DNA from: an uncultured Bacteroidia bacterium
GTDB lineage: Bacteria > Bacteroidota > Bacteroidia > Bacteroidales > F082
Reading direction: 5' to 3'
Assembly: GCA_902802535.1 (NCBI GenBank)
Contig: CADCML010000010.1
Span: 53,066 to 117,065, forward strand
Length of the DNA: 64,000 bases
In this document: piece by piece, positions 23,922 to 32,215 of the stretch
Position numbering within the stretch: position 1 is the stretch's first letter
How the letters are laid out: each line of letters opens with the position of its first letter
Program-made: the position numbers and the translations under genes
Notes under the pieces: generated by a model
The model's database searches: none
What the model was told of the DNA's origin: nothing
Seen by the model: only the letters and a program-made list of their open reading frames with translations

Positions 23922-26420
23922 TTAATATCCTTCATCAGATTGTTGTTCTTCACCACCGCCACCGCCTTCGTCATCATCGCCGCCTGGACGGTTGCGCTTC
24001 ATGTTCTGTTGGTTGATGCGGTAGTTGAAATTGAGCGAGAACGAACGACGATTCCACGTGCTGGTGTTGTATTGCCAGAAGCCATCGCCCCACGACTCGC
24101 CACCCCAACTGCGTGAGTTGAACAAATCGCGCACGTTGAAAGTAACCGTGCCGTTGCCGTGCAAGATTTCCTTGCTCACGGCAAGGTCAATCCACCAGTT
24201 GCCCTTGTGCATTCCCAAAGGTTCTTTGTGCGGACCCATGATGTGTGCCGTCAGCTGCAAATCGAACCAAGTGCTCACCTTGAACTTCGATACGGCACGC
24301 CCGAACAGCATCCAAGTGGCGTCATCATAGACCTTGTCATTGATCTTACCATTAAATTGGGAACGGAAGAAGTTGACATTGCCGTTCAGGTTCCACCATT
24401 TCGTCATCTGGCCCTGGGCGACCAATTCCACGCCAAAATCGTCGGCCTTACCAAAGTTGATAGGCATACTGTAGAACACACCATCATTTTCGTATGTATA
24501 GCTCCGAATCATGTTGGTACCGTGACGGTAATAGGCCGTGAAGTTGAAACTCGCCTTGTCCCAGAAATGGATGTAACCCAACTCATAGCTGTCCATGTAA
24601 GTCGGCGTAAGGCTCGGGTTGCCCATGCGGATATTGCGGTTGTCGTTATAAGAACGGAACGGGCTCATCTGCCAGAAACCCGGACGGCGGATGCGGCGCG
24701 TATAGCTCACCTGAAATTGGTTGAACTCGTTCACCGAATAGTTGACGTGGGCACTTGGAAAGAAATCAAAATAGGGCTTGCCACCGTTGATGGAATCGGT
24801 ACCGTCGTGGGCATAGCCCTTCAAATTGGTCATGATGTCGGTCATTTCGGCACGCAGTCCCACCTGAGCCGACCAGCGCCCCCACTCGTTGCCAATGCTG
24901 GTGTAGAGAGCCGCAACTTGTTCCTTGTACTCGTAGTCATAACAATAATCACTCAAAGGATGATACACGCCAAGGCTGTCTTTTTCAGTCACTTCCGAGA
25001 GGCTATTGATGTTTCGGTTGGTGTATTTTGCCCCAATTTCCCACTGCGCCTTGGTGAGGAAAGGATGCACATAATCAATGCTGGCCTGCAAGTTGCGCAT
25101 ATTTTGGTCGTTACCGGTTTTCTGATACAGTGCACTCAGCACCTGCTCCATGTTCTTGTCGGGATAAACCTTCTCGGTGATGTCGGAGCTGGCCTTTTCC
25201 GTATTGGTGAAATAACGCACGTTGGCCTTCAGGCTACGACCCTTGCGCTCAAAGGTCTTGTCGTAATCCAATGTAACCTCGTACATGGGTTCATACTCCA
25301 AATAATCCTCAGCGCGCTCATCGTAAGACGAGGTACCACTAAGCGGATATTCATCCAAATATTTCACCACGGGATGGGTTTCCAATCTGCCGTAACGAAA
25401 GACGAAAGCCGCGCTAATGATGTCATGGTCAGTGATGTAATAATCGGCTCCCACGCGCACGTTGTGGCCCATACGGCGCATACGGCGTTCCGTGGTCTGG
25501 TTGGTGAATTGGGTGAAAATGGTGTCGAAAGACATGTCGGGACCAGCACCGATGGTGTCAAGATAATAGCGTTTGGTCTGGTTCACGCCGCCGCCGATGT
25601 TGGAGCGGTTGTTGAAACCATAGCTGGCAAAAAGGTTCCAGCGTTTCAAGCGATAGTTGCCCGAAAGACTGGCACCGTACATCCAAGGATAACCCGTCCG
25701 AACATTGACCGCACCGTTAAAGCCCTGACGTTTGTCCTTTTTCAAAATGATATTGATGATGCCCGCCGAGCCTTCGGCATCGTAACGCACTGAAGGATTG
25801 GTAATAACCTCAATGCGTTCAATCATGTCGCCTTGCAGGGTGCGTAGCGCATCCTGGGTGCTCATACCCGACAATCCTGATTCCTTGCCGTCGATGAGGA
25901 TGCGTACACCGTCATCGCCACGAAGGCTCACATTGCCCTCCACATCCACCGAAACGGCAGGAATGTTTTCCAGCACCTCAATGGCGTTGCCTGCGGTGTT
26001 GCCCACATCCTTGCCCACGTTGAAGACATGTTTGTCCAAAGTCATTTCGTAGGTGCTCCTTTCGGCCACCACATCCACCTCGTTCAACATGCGGCTGTCG
26101 GGCGAAAGGTTGACTTTGCCCACATCATAAGGGTTTTTCGTGCCATCAAGAGTAATGTTTCTATAGGACGTAACAAATCCCATATACTGAAACTCAAGCA
26201 CATATCGGCCTTTCTCCAACTCCATGGAGAAGTTGCCAGTGGGCTCAGTGATGCAGCCCGCAATGAAGGTGGTGTCGGGCAAAGTGCAGGCACGCACCGT
26301 GGCATATTCCATCGGCAGGCCCGTCGCTTTGTCGAACACGCGACCTTTTACGGTAATGGAAGCGAAGGAATAGTGAAAACAGCATACAAGTGTCAGTAAT
26401 AGAAAGAGTTGATTTTTCAT
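23922..26420 (-). CDS. TonB-receptor-like outer membrane beta-barrel protein
   Basis: An 832-residue outer-membrane protein. After the signal peptide comes a carboxypeptidase-regulatory-like beta-sandwich (about 20-105, ITVKGRVFDKATGLPMEYATV). Next is a plug domain (about 115-225, VLENIPAVSVDVEGNVSLRGDDGVRILIDG ... IERIEVITNPSVRYDAEGSAGIINI), then a large barrel of the OMP_b-brl_3 type. The tail beyond the last strand is Gly/Asp/Glu-rich. No SusD-like partner is nearby, so it is not a classic SusC pair. The substrate is unknown. The start at MKNQLFLL follows a TATTTTTG box. A long antisense open frame within it is a shadow. Confidence 0.9.
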   Translation of the reverse strand: MKNQLFLLLTLVCCFHYSFASITVKGRVFDKATGLPMEYATVRACTLPDTTFIAGCITEPTGNFSMELEKGRYVLEFQYMGFVTSYRNITLDGTKNPYDVGKVNLSPDSRMLNEVDVVAERSTYEMTLDKHVFNVGKDVGNTAGNAIEVLENIPAVSVDVEGNVSLRGDDGVRILIDGKESGLSGMSTQDALRTLQGDMIERIEVITNPSVRYDAEGSAGIINIILKKDKRQGFNGAVNVRTGYPWMYGASLSGNYRLKRWNLFASYGFNNRSNIGGGVNQTKRYYLDTIGAGPDMSFDTIFTQFTNQTTERRMRRMGHNVRVGADYYITDHDIISAAFVFRYGRLETHPVVKYLDEYPLSGTSSYDERAEDYLEYEPMYEVTLDYDKTFERKGRSLKANVRYFTNTEKASSDITEKVYPDKNMEQVLSALYQKTGNDQNMRNLQASIDYVHPFLTKAQWEIGAKYTNRNINSLSEVTEKDSLGVYHPLSDYCYDYEYKEQVAALYTSIGNEWGRWSAQVGLRAEMTDIMTNLKGYAHDGTDSINGGKPYFDFFPSAHVNYSVNEFNQFQVSYTRRIRRPGFWQMSPFRSYNDNRNIRMGNPSLTPTYMDSYELGYIHFWDKASFNFTAYYRHGTNMIRSYTYENDGVFYSMPINFGKADDFGVELVAQGQMTKWWNLNGNVNFFRSQFNGKINDKVYDDATWMLFGRAVSKFKVSTWFDLQLTAHIMGPHKEPLGMHKGNWWIDLAVSKEILHGNGTVTFNVRDLFNSRSWGGESWGDGFWQYNTSTWNRRSFSLNFNYRINQQNMKRNRPGGDDDEGGGGGEEQQSDEGY

Positions 26421-26450
26421 TGAATGGAATTTTTGCTCGTTAAAAGGGTG

Positions 26451-26458
26451 CAAAAATA
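26451..26458 (-). promoter_or_regulatory. Promoter -7 box TATTTTTG (outer membrane protein)
   Basis: Reverse-strand TATTTTTG 30 bp before the ATG of the TonB-receptor-like gene. Confidence 0.55.
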
Positions 26459-26534
26459 GTCATTTTTGGCACAAGCACCCGATTTCTTTGCCAAAATGGA
26501 TTATTTTTCAAATCCGATGTTCCAAAAAAACATC

Positions 26535-26579
26535 ATAATCAGCCATAAGTCGGAAAAATTTTGAGTTATGGCTGATTAT
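26535..26579. repeat. 45-bp palindromic repeat, copy 1
   Basis: Perfect 14-bp inverted arms ATAATCAGCCATAA and TTATGGCTGATTAT around a 17-nt loop (GTCGGAAAAATTTTGAG). A T run follows (GCGCTTTTTTTTG), so it could also end transcription. It lies in the 405-bp gap between the outer-membrane protein and the ATPase gene, which holds only repeats and promoters. Confidence 0.8.
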
Positions 26580-26621
26580 AGAGGCGCTTTTTTTTGTGGT
26601 TGCGCATTGTCAAAAACAACG

Positions 26622-26670
26622 CTATAACCAGTCATAAGTCGGAAAATTTTTGAGTTATGGCTGATTATAG
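26622..26670. repeat. Palindromic repeat, copy 2
   Basis: A second, slightly worn copy with arms of 16 bp (two mismatches) and a near-identical 17-nt loop. It begins 43 bp after copy 1. Each copy is followed by the sequence GCATTGTCAAAAAC, so the palindrome and this tail repeat together. Confidence 0.78.
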
Positions 26671-26688
26671 AAGTATTTTTATTGCTAT

Positions 26689-26727
26689 GCATTGTCAAAA
26701 ACGGCATGAAAAAAGCCGACATTGCTG
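26689..26727 (+). repeat. 39-bp direct repeat, left copy
   Basis: Starts GCATTGTCAAAAACGGCATG and ends ATTGCTG. It matches the copy on the far side of the ATPase gene at 37 of 39 positions, in the same orientation. A shorter partial copy (GCGCATTGTCAAAAAC) lies at 26602-26617. Confidence 0.8.
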
Positions 26728-26739
26728 ACGACTGGTTTC

Positions 26740-26780
26740 TTTGGTACACCTCTTTGTGGACCACCGATTGGTGTACCAAA
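26740..26780. repeat. 41-bp symmetric repeat, left copy
   Basis: Symmetric layout: 11-bp arm TTTGGTACACC, 5-nt spacer, 9-bp quasi-palindrome GTGGACCAC, 5-nt spacer, 11-bp arm GGTGTACCAAA. It lies just upstream of the promoter of the ATPase gene and recurs with the same geometry after it. Confidence 0.82.
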
Positions 26781-26791
26781 GAAAAAAGTTG

Positions 26792-26799
26792 TATTTTTG
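26792..26799 (+). promoter_or_regulatory. Promoter -7 box TATTTTTG (ATPase)
   Basis: Forward TATTTTTG 26 bp before the ATPase ATG and 11 bp after the 41-bp palindrome. A protein bound to the palindrome would therefore meet the promoter. Confidence 0.55.
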
Positions 26800-26825
26800 C
26801 AGCGTCAAACCAACAAAACTGCGTC

Positions 26826-27953
26826 ATGAAAAAATCATTCATCTATGGTGTGGCCGTTGAAGGCGACAACTTCACCGACCGCGAAAAGGAAACGAAACGG
26901 CTCAAGCAGGATTTTGAGAACGGGCAGAATGTCATCTTGATTTCCCCACGAAGAATGGGCAAGACCTCACTCGTCAGACGGGTGCAGTCCCTCGTTGACA
27001 AGAAAACCTTGTCGGTGGTTTACATTGACGCATACGATTGCCGCAACGAATACGAGTTTTACAACAAGTTCGCCGCTGCCTTGATGAAGCAAACCGCAGG
27101 CAAAGCCGAGGCCGTTATGAAAAACATCAAGGAGTTTCTGGTGCGATTGTCGCCGAAAGTGGGTTTCAGCCCCGACCCGAGCTCCGAAGTCTCGCTTTCA
27201 TTGGGCATCACTCCAAAGGAATACTCTCCCGAAGAGATTCTGCAACTCCCACAACGAATGGCCGAGAAAATGGGGAAACACATCGTGGTATGTATCGACG
27301 AGTTTCAACAAATCGGTGAATTTCAGGATTCTTTGAACGTACAAAAGAAGATGCGCGGCATTTGGCAACTGCAAACCAATGCTTCTTATTGCCTGTTTGG
27401 AAGCAAGAAGCACTTGCTGTCCAACCTTTTCCAAAACAAGCGAATGCCTTTCTACCAGTTTGGCGACATCCTGTTTCTCCAACCCATTTCCACAGAGGAC
27501 TGGAAACCTTTCATTCGGGGAAAATTCGAGGAAAAGAACATCAGCATTAGCGATGACTTGATTGAAAAGATTTGTGCAACCGTGCAGAACCAGTCGTCGT
27601 ATGTGCAACAATTGGCCTCGAATGTGATGCTGAATGCCACTGATGTCGTCACCGAACAAACCCTTGAATTGGCTGTTGAAGATTTGCTGAACCAAAACTC
27701 ACTGCTATTCCTGCAACAATTGGACGGATTGACGGCCTATCAAATGAATTTCCTGAAAGCCCTCGCCAACGGCACAAACGCCAATTTCGGATCAAAAACG
27801 GTGCTAAACCTCTATGATTTAGGCTCAAAATCCAATGTTTCCAAAATAAAGTCTGTCTTGACACAAAAAGAATTGATAGAGTCCTCGCCCGCTGGAATCG
27901 TATTTGCAGACCCTGTTTTTCAACTATGGTTCACCAAGGAATGGTGCAAATAA
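26826..27953 (+). CDS. AAA ATPase (COG1672-type) in a repeat-flanked unit
   Basis: A 375-residue P-loop ATPase of the archaeal-type/STAND-like group that is common and multi-copy in Bacteroidales. The Walker A motif is ISPRRMGKTSLVRR (about 38-50) and the Walker B motif is HIVVCIDEFQQI (about 151-162). A sensor-like segment follows (SYCLFGSKKHLLSNLF), then a C-terminal winged-helix-like part (TAYQMNFLKALANGTNANFGSKTVLNLYDLGSKSNVSKIKSVLTQKELIE). The cellular role of this group is unclear. The gene stands alone, enclosed by 41-bp palindromes and, outside them, 39-bp direct repeats. This suggests it moves or is copied as a unit. No transposase is present. The start is the first ATG after the promoter. 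Confidence 0.85.
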   Translation: MKKSFIYGVAVEGDNFTDREKETKRLKQDFENGQNVILISPRRMGKTSLVRRVQSLVDKKTLSVVYIDAYDCRNEYEFYNKFAAALMKQTAGKAEAVMKNIKEFLVRLSPKVGFSPDPSSEVSLSLGITPKEYSPEEILQLPQRMAEKMGKHIVVCIDEFQQIGEFQDSLNVQKKMRGIWQLQTNASYCLFGSKKHLLSNLFQNKRMPFYQFGDILFLQPISTEDWKPFIRGKFEEKNISISDDLIEKICATVQNQSSYVQQLASNVMLNATDVVTEQTLELAVEDLLNQNSLLFLQQLDGLTAYQMNFLKALANGTNANFGSKTVLNLYDLGSKSNVSKIKSVLTQKELIESSPAGIVFADPVFQLWFTKEWCK

Positions 27954-27989
27954 CAAAATGATAATCAATTAATTAGTATGCAAATTTGA

Positions 27990-28030
27990 TTTGGTACACC
28001 ATTTTGTGGACCACCAATTGGTGCACCAAA
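27990..28030. repeat. 41-bp symmetric repeat, right copy
   Basis: Same 11-5-9-5-11 layout as the left copy. The left arm and centre (GTGGACCAC) are identical; the right arm differs by one base (GGTGCACCAAA). It lies 36 bp after the ATPase stop. Confidence 0.82.
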
Positions 28031-28056
28031 TTGTTGCAAAACGCCGTTATCCTTGC

Positions 28057-28095
28057 GCATTGTCAAAAACGGCATGGAAAAAGCCGATATTGCTG
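28057..28095 (+). repeat. 39-bp direct repeat, right copy
   Basis: Same orientation as the left copy, with two substitutions. It closes the ATPase unit on the outside, in the order direct repeat, palindrome, gene, palindrome, direct repeat. Confidence 0.8.
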
Positions 28096-28116
28096 CCTTT
28101 GAAAAATCAGATAACT

Positions 28117-28165
28117 TTGAAAAGTGTAGTTTTCAACCCCAAATTTATATTGAAAAGTGTAGTTT
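28117..28165 (+). repeat. Two 16-bp repeats TTGAAAAGTGTAGTTT
   Basis: Exact copies at 28117-28132 and 28150-28165, 33 bp apart start to start, between the ATPase unit and the end of priA. The function is unknown. They may be remnants of another repeat unit. Confidence 0.65.
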
Positions 28166-28180
28166 GGAGCAATAAACAAA

Positions 28181-30664
28181 TCACATCGGATCCACATCCA
28201 CCTGCACCTGAACGGCCTTATAATCAGAGTTTTGCTGAAAAAGACGGATTTGTTGCGCAATCAGCTCCTTCACCTTCTGTGTATTATAGTCGCGTCGAAA
28301 CTTCACCATCATCTGCTTGATATACAGATTCTTGACCCTTGAAACAACAGGGTATTCCGGCCCGAGCAAATCTTGCTTGAAAATGGGTCGTAGCATCGAG
28401 GCCAACTCCGCCGCAGCAGGATTGAGTTTCTGGTAGTCTTTGTGCTTCAACCGAATGAGTATCAAGCGATAAAACGGAGGATAACCGAACTGCCGACGGA
28501 TGACCATCTGTTTCTCATAAAGTCCACGGAAATCGTTGCGCAACACATCTTGAAGCACGGGATGCGCCGGCTCGTAAGTCTGGATAATGACCTTGCCCTG
28601 CTTGCCTTTTCTGCCCGCACGACCCGCCACCTGCGCCATCAGTTGGAAACTGCGTTCATGGGCGCGAAAATCGGGGAAAGAAAGCATGTTGTCGGCATTG
28701 AGTATGCCCACCACCTTCACCGAGTCGAAATCGAGGCCTTTAGTGACCATCTGCGTACCTACAAGGATGTTGGTTTCCTTGTCCTGAAACGCTTCCAAAA
28801 TGCTCTGGTAGTCGTTTTTCGAGCGCGTGGTGTCAAGGTCGAGGCGAGCAACTTTAGCTTCGGGCATGACAAGGCTCAAATCCTCCTCAATCTTCTCAGT
28901 ACCAAAGCCGTGCATACGGATATTGGCACTGTGGCAAACGGGACACTCCATCGGCACAGAAGTCGTGTAACCACAATAATGGCAACGCAACACGTTCTGG
29001 CTCTTGTGATAAATCAAGCTCACGTCGCAATTGATGCATTGTGGCACGTAATGGCACTCGTCGCACTCCAAACGCAGTGAAAATCCGCGCCTGTTTTGGA
29101 ACAAAATAGTCTGGTTGTGCTCGTCCAAAGTCTCTTTCATCGCATCAAGCAAGGTGCTGCCGAAGTCGGCCTTCATAGTCCTGCGTCGTCGTTCTACGCG
29201 CATGTCGCTGAGGATGATTTCGGGCATCTGCACACCTCCAAAACGCTCCATGATTTCCACCAAGTGGTAGCGGCCGTTCAAGGCATTGTAATAACTCTCG
29301 TAAGACGGTGTGGCTGAGCCCAATATAACGTTCGCCTTGTGCATAGCGGCCAGCACAATGGCAGCATCGCGGGCGTTGTAGCGCGGCGCTGGGTCGATTT
29401 GCTTGAAGCTGCTGTCGTGTTCCTCGTCAACGATGATGAGGCCAATATCGGAATAAGGCAGGAAAATTGCCGACCGTGAACCGATAATAATCTGATGCTT
29501 CGATGATTGCGTCTGTCCGAAATCGCGCACTTGTTCCCACACCTCTACCCTCTCATTGTTGCCATAACGCGAATGATACACACCCAACCTGTCGCCGAAA
29601 TATTCCTTCAAGCGGTTGATAATCTGTGCAGTCAGCGCAATTTCAGGCAACAAATACAATACTTGCTTTCCTTTATCAATCGCTTCCTTGATGAGCTTGA
29701 TGTAAATGGCTGTCTTGCCGCTGGAAGTAACACCATGAAGCAAAACGGGCTTGTTTTCCTCAAATCCCGCCTTGATTTCACCATAGGCTTTCTGTTGTGC
29801 CTCAGTGAGTTGTATGCTGTCCACCTCGGTCTGCACCTTGAATTCCTTCAATCGGCTGACCTTGCGCTCGTAGACTTCGAAAATGCCTTTCTCGGCCATG
29901 TTTTTCAATATCGTGGAGTTGGCGTTGGCCTTTTGCAGCAAAGCCTTGGCCATGATGTCGTTGTCGGCATCGCCGCCGAGGGAAATGAAAGAAAGTAAAA
30001 CTTCGAGTTGCTTATAGGCTTTTTTGGTCAAATTATCCATTAATTCATGCACTTTCGCTTCGTCGCGGTATGCTGCCGAAAGTCGCACAAAACGCTCATA
30101 CTTAGCCTTGTACTTCTCGTTCAGTTCTTCTTCCATCACAAGGATGCCCTTTTCCATCATCGAATGTACAAGCGGCATCACTTTCTTGAAGCCGATGATT
30201 TTGCTCACCTCACTGATGGCAATTTTCGGTTTGATTTGCAGGGCTTCCACTATCATGTACTCAAAATCGTTAAGCGACACGGAATCAAGCACATAATCAG
30301 GCGAAAGAGCGACCGTTGTCTCGCTACTCAATTTCAAGGCGGAAGGCAACGCGGTCTGCATCACCTCACCAAGATGACACATATAGTAGTTCTTCACCCA
30401 GTCCCAAAACTTCAACTGCTTTTCGTTCACAATCGGCTGGTCGTCAAGCAAATCCATCAAGAATTTGACTTCCACCGACGGCACTTGCTCCGTCAAATCA
30501 ATAATCAGTCCCGACATGATTTTGGTCTTGCCGAACTGCACCACCGCCCTTTGGCCCACGCGCACTTGGTCATTCAAGGCAAACGGAACGCGATAGGTGA
30601 AAGTGCCCGGCACCGGTATCGGCAACAATACTTCAGCGAAAAGTGTAATTCGGGAGTCGCTCAT
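28181..30664 (-). CDS. priA: Primosomal replication restart helicase PriA
   Basis: PriA reloads the replisome at stalled or repaired forks. The 827-residue protein is of family length. The N-terminal 3'-DNA-binding domain (about 1-110) has ALNDQVRVGQRAVVQFG. The helicase core has Walker A GVTSSGKTAIY (about 313-323), a DEEH box in IVDEEHDSSFKQ (about 411), and FQNRRGFS. The zinc-binding cysteines occur in CDECHYVPQCINC and CHYCGYTTSVPMECPVC (about 538-580), followed by VGTQMVTKGLDFDSVKVV and the QVAGRAGRKGKQG motif VI. It stands alone. A palindromic repeat precedes it. Confidence 0.96.
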   Translation of the reverse strand: MSDSRITLFAEVLLPIPVPGTFTYRVPFALNDQVRVGQRAVVQFGKTKIMSGLIIDLTEQVPSVEVKFLMDLLDDQPIVNEKQLKFWDWVKNYYMCHLGEVMQTALPSALKLSSETTVALSPDYVLDSVSLNDFEYMIVEALQIKPKIAISEVSKIIGFKKVMPLVHSMMEKGILVMEEELNEKYKAKYERFVRLSAAYRDEAKVHELMDNLTKKAYKQLEVLLSFISLGGDADNDIMAKALLQKANANSTILKNMAEKGIFEVYERKVSRLKEFKVQTEVDSIQLTEAQQKAYGEIKAGFEENKPVLLHGVTSSGKTAIYIKLIKEAIDKGKQVLYLLPEIALTAQIINRLKEYFGDRLGVYHSRYGNNERVEVWEQVRDFGQTQSSKHQIIIGSRSAIFLPYSDIGLIIVDEEHDSSFKQIDPAPRYNARDAAIVLAAMHKANVILGSATPSYESYYNALNGRYHLVEIMERFGGVQMPEIILSDMRVERRRRTMKADFGSTLLDAMKETLDEHNQTILFQNRRGFSLRLECDECHYVPQCINCDVSLIYHKSQNVLRCHYCGYTTSVPMECPVCHSANIRMHGFGTEKIEEDLSLVMPEAKVARLDLDTTRSKNDYQSILEAFQDKETNILVGTQMVTKGLDFDSVKVVGILNADNMLSFPDFRAHERSFQLMAQVAGRAGRKGKQGKVIIQTYEPAHPVLQDVLRNDFRGLYEKQMVIRRQFGYPPFYRLILIRLKHKDYQKLNPAAAELASMLRPIFKQDLLGPEYPVVSRVKNLYIKQMMVKFRRDYNTQKVKELIAQQIRLFQQNSDYKAVQVQVDVDPM

Positions 30665-30681
30665 GGGAAGATATTTTTTTG

Positions 30682-30768
30682 CACGCAGAATACGCTGAAT
30701 TATGGGAATCGCAATGCGCCGCCTATTTTCGATCCGTCAGGTTCTGCGTATTCTACAAGTTCTGCGTG
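30682..30768. repeat. Palindromic repeat with CACGCAGAA arms
   Basis: Outer arms CACGCAGAA (30682-30690) and TTCTGCGTG (30760-30768), and a nested pair AGAATACGC / GCGTATTCT, fill the gap between priA and the plug-like gene. A related, better-kept element lies on the other side of that gene. Confidence 0.6.
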
Positions 30769-30802
30769 AGACAATCCATAACAAAAACAATCAGCGTGAA
30801 AC

Positions 30803-32074
30803 TTAATGTGAATTCACCGTGGCATAACCAATCAACTCGTCATAGCCCTTGATGGCGTTGTAAAAGTAGAAATACAACTTATAGACGTTGTTGGTTTCCC
30901 AATGGTTTCCCATCGTCAGGTCGGTTTTGATTTCGTATGTGCTGCGGTCGATGGTGACGAACATGAAATTGTAATAGCCCTGCTTGAGCACCATCGAGCA
31001 GGTGTAGCCGCGCAACTTGTAGTCGTAAGTCATCTTGTTGCTTTCGTCGAAACGCCAATCGTTGAGTGCGCCCATGATGTAGATGTCCTCATGGGTCAGT
31101 GGAATCTCGCTCTTGTAAAAGAAATTGACGCGGCAATAGTCGGCTTCGGTCGAATTGTCGAGGTTTTCGTTCTCCACATAGACGAATTTTTCTCCATGAA
31201 TGTCCTCATACGAGCTGTAAGCCATCCTCGCCCTCGATTCACAGGTAATGATGTCGATTTCGAAGCTCTCGTCGGTCTGGCGGATGTGGGCCAAATTCTC
31301 CGACTGGAAATAGAAGTTGCTGGTATTGAAACGTATGTATTGGTTGGTAGCCTCAAAAACGGTCTGGGGATGATGCTCAAACGAGATGTAGTCGGGATAG
31401 ACGTAGGTGGGCTTCAAACCCACGGCGGCATTGTCCCAGCGACCATTTTGGCGGATGGTCAAGTGGCTGTATTGCTGGGTGTTGCCCGTCAGATAATTCG
31501 ACACATTCACTCTCACATTGAGTTGCTGGTGCGTATCGGTGAGGGTCAAATCATCGGGATAGCGCGGCACCGTGGCGTTCACCTGGGCCTTTTCGTCCAC
31601 CACCATGAAACGGCGGGTGAAATACAGGTCGTTAAAATCGTCGCCATAGACGATGAGCAAATAATTGCCCGAAATGAGGGGCATCATGTCCTCGCGCGGA
31701 AACGTGATCTGATAGTTGACGTATTCTATCAAGGTGTTGCGCGAAAATGCGTAGTCGTCCAACCGGTCGGATTCAAAACCCGATGCGTATTGCATCCGCT
31801 GAAGGTCAGTGGGTTGCCAATCATGACTGCAATGGATGAAGGTGTAGTTGAGCACTTCTCCCTCTCCGTCGATAACGTCAAACGACAGGGTCAGGCGGCC
31901 CATCATGTCTTCCAATGGGATAATCGGATCGTTCAGTTGGTTGCCGTCGGCATAGAGCAACACGGTCTGCACCTCAGGCTTATAGTTGAGGTTGCCGCAG
32001 GGCAGGTCGAAATTCTGTGCAAATGCACCTATTGCGCACAGAAGCAAGGTTGTAAAGAAAAGGAGCTTTCTCAT
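30803..32074 (-). CDS. DUF5103-family T9SS plug-like protein
   Basis: A 423-residue exported protein of the DUF5103 family, which includes the Plug protein of the type IX secretion system. Plug closes the SprA translocon pore at the outer membrane when PorV is not bound. The signal peptide (about 1-18, ending AFAQ) is followed by a beta-rich N-terminal domain (PEVQTVLLYADGNQLNDPIIPL ... YTFIHCSHDWQPTDLQRMQYASGF). The C-terminal half has IYIMGALNDWRFDESNKMTYDYKLRGYTCSMVLKQGYYNFMFV, like an immunoglobulin/E-set fold. It has its own promoter and palindromic repeats on both sides. The family assignment is firm; the exact role in this strain is inferred from T9SS cargo in the window. Confidence 0.85.
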   Translation of the reverse strand: MRKLLFFTTLLLCAIGAFAQNFDLPCGNLNYKPEVQTVLLYADGNQLNDPIIPLEDMMGRLTLSFDVIDGEGEVLNYTFIHCSHDWQPTDLQRMQYASGFESDRLDDYAFSRNTLIEYVNYQITFPREDMMPLISGNYLLIVYGDDFNDLYFTRRFMVVDEKAQVNATVPRYPDDLTLTDTHQQLNVRVNVSNYLTGNTQQYSHLTIRQNGRWDNAAVGLKPTYVYPDYISFEHHPQTVFEATNQYIRFNTSNFYFQSENLAHIRQTDESFEIDIITCESRARMAYSSYEDIHGEKFVYVENENLDNSTEADYCRVNFFYKSEIPLTHEDIYIMGALNDWRFDESNKMTYDYKLRGYTCSMVLKQGYYNFMFVTIDRSTYEIKTDLTMGNHWETNNVYKLYFYFYNAIKGYDELIGYATVNSH

Positions 32075-32094
32075 GTTAAGGGTATTATTATGCG

Positions 32095-32102
32095 CAAAAA
32101 TA
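32095..32102 (-). promoter_or_regulatory. Promoter -7 box TATTTTTG (plug-like gene)
   Basis: Reverse-strand TATTTTTG 20 bp before the ATG. Confidence 0.55.
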
Positions 32103-32131
32103 CTCAAAATTCCGATTACCCTAAGCTATTT

Positions 32132-32202
32132 CACGCAGAAATCGCAGAATCGTGAGAAACTTAGCATCGCTTTGCTTCCCATGGTTCCGCGATTTCAGCG
32201 TG
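32132..32202. repeat. 71-bp palindromic repeat with 18-bp arms
   Basis: The 18-bp arms at 32132-32149 (starts CACGCAGAAATCGC) and 32185-32202 pair with two mismatches. The core resembles the element on the other side of the plug-like gene. It ends 13 bp from the HIT gene stop codon. Confidence 0.7.
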
Positions 32203-32215
32203 CAAAGAAAATGCA

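Noticed and set aside
24159-25793. Long open frame (544 codons) opposite the outer-membrane protein gene
   Set aside because: Antisense shadow of a strong gene with clear plug and barrel motifs; no promoter box or recognisable domain.
26535-28165. ATPase unit considered as a classic insertion sequence
   Set aside because: No transposase, no terminal inverted repeats with short target duplications. The direct repeats (39 bp) are too long for target-site duplications.
30902-32155. Open frame of 417 codons opposite the DUF5103 gene
   Set aside because: Covers the plug-like gene and its promoter; the sense protein has a signal peptide and family motifs, the antisense one does not.
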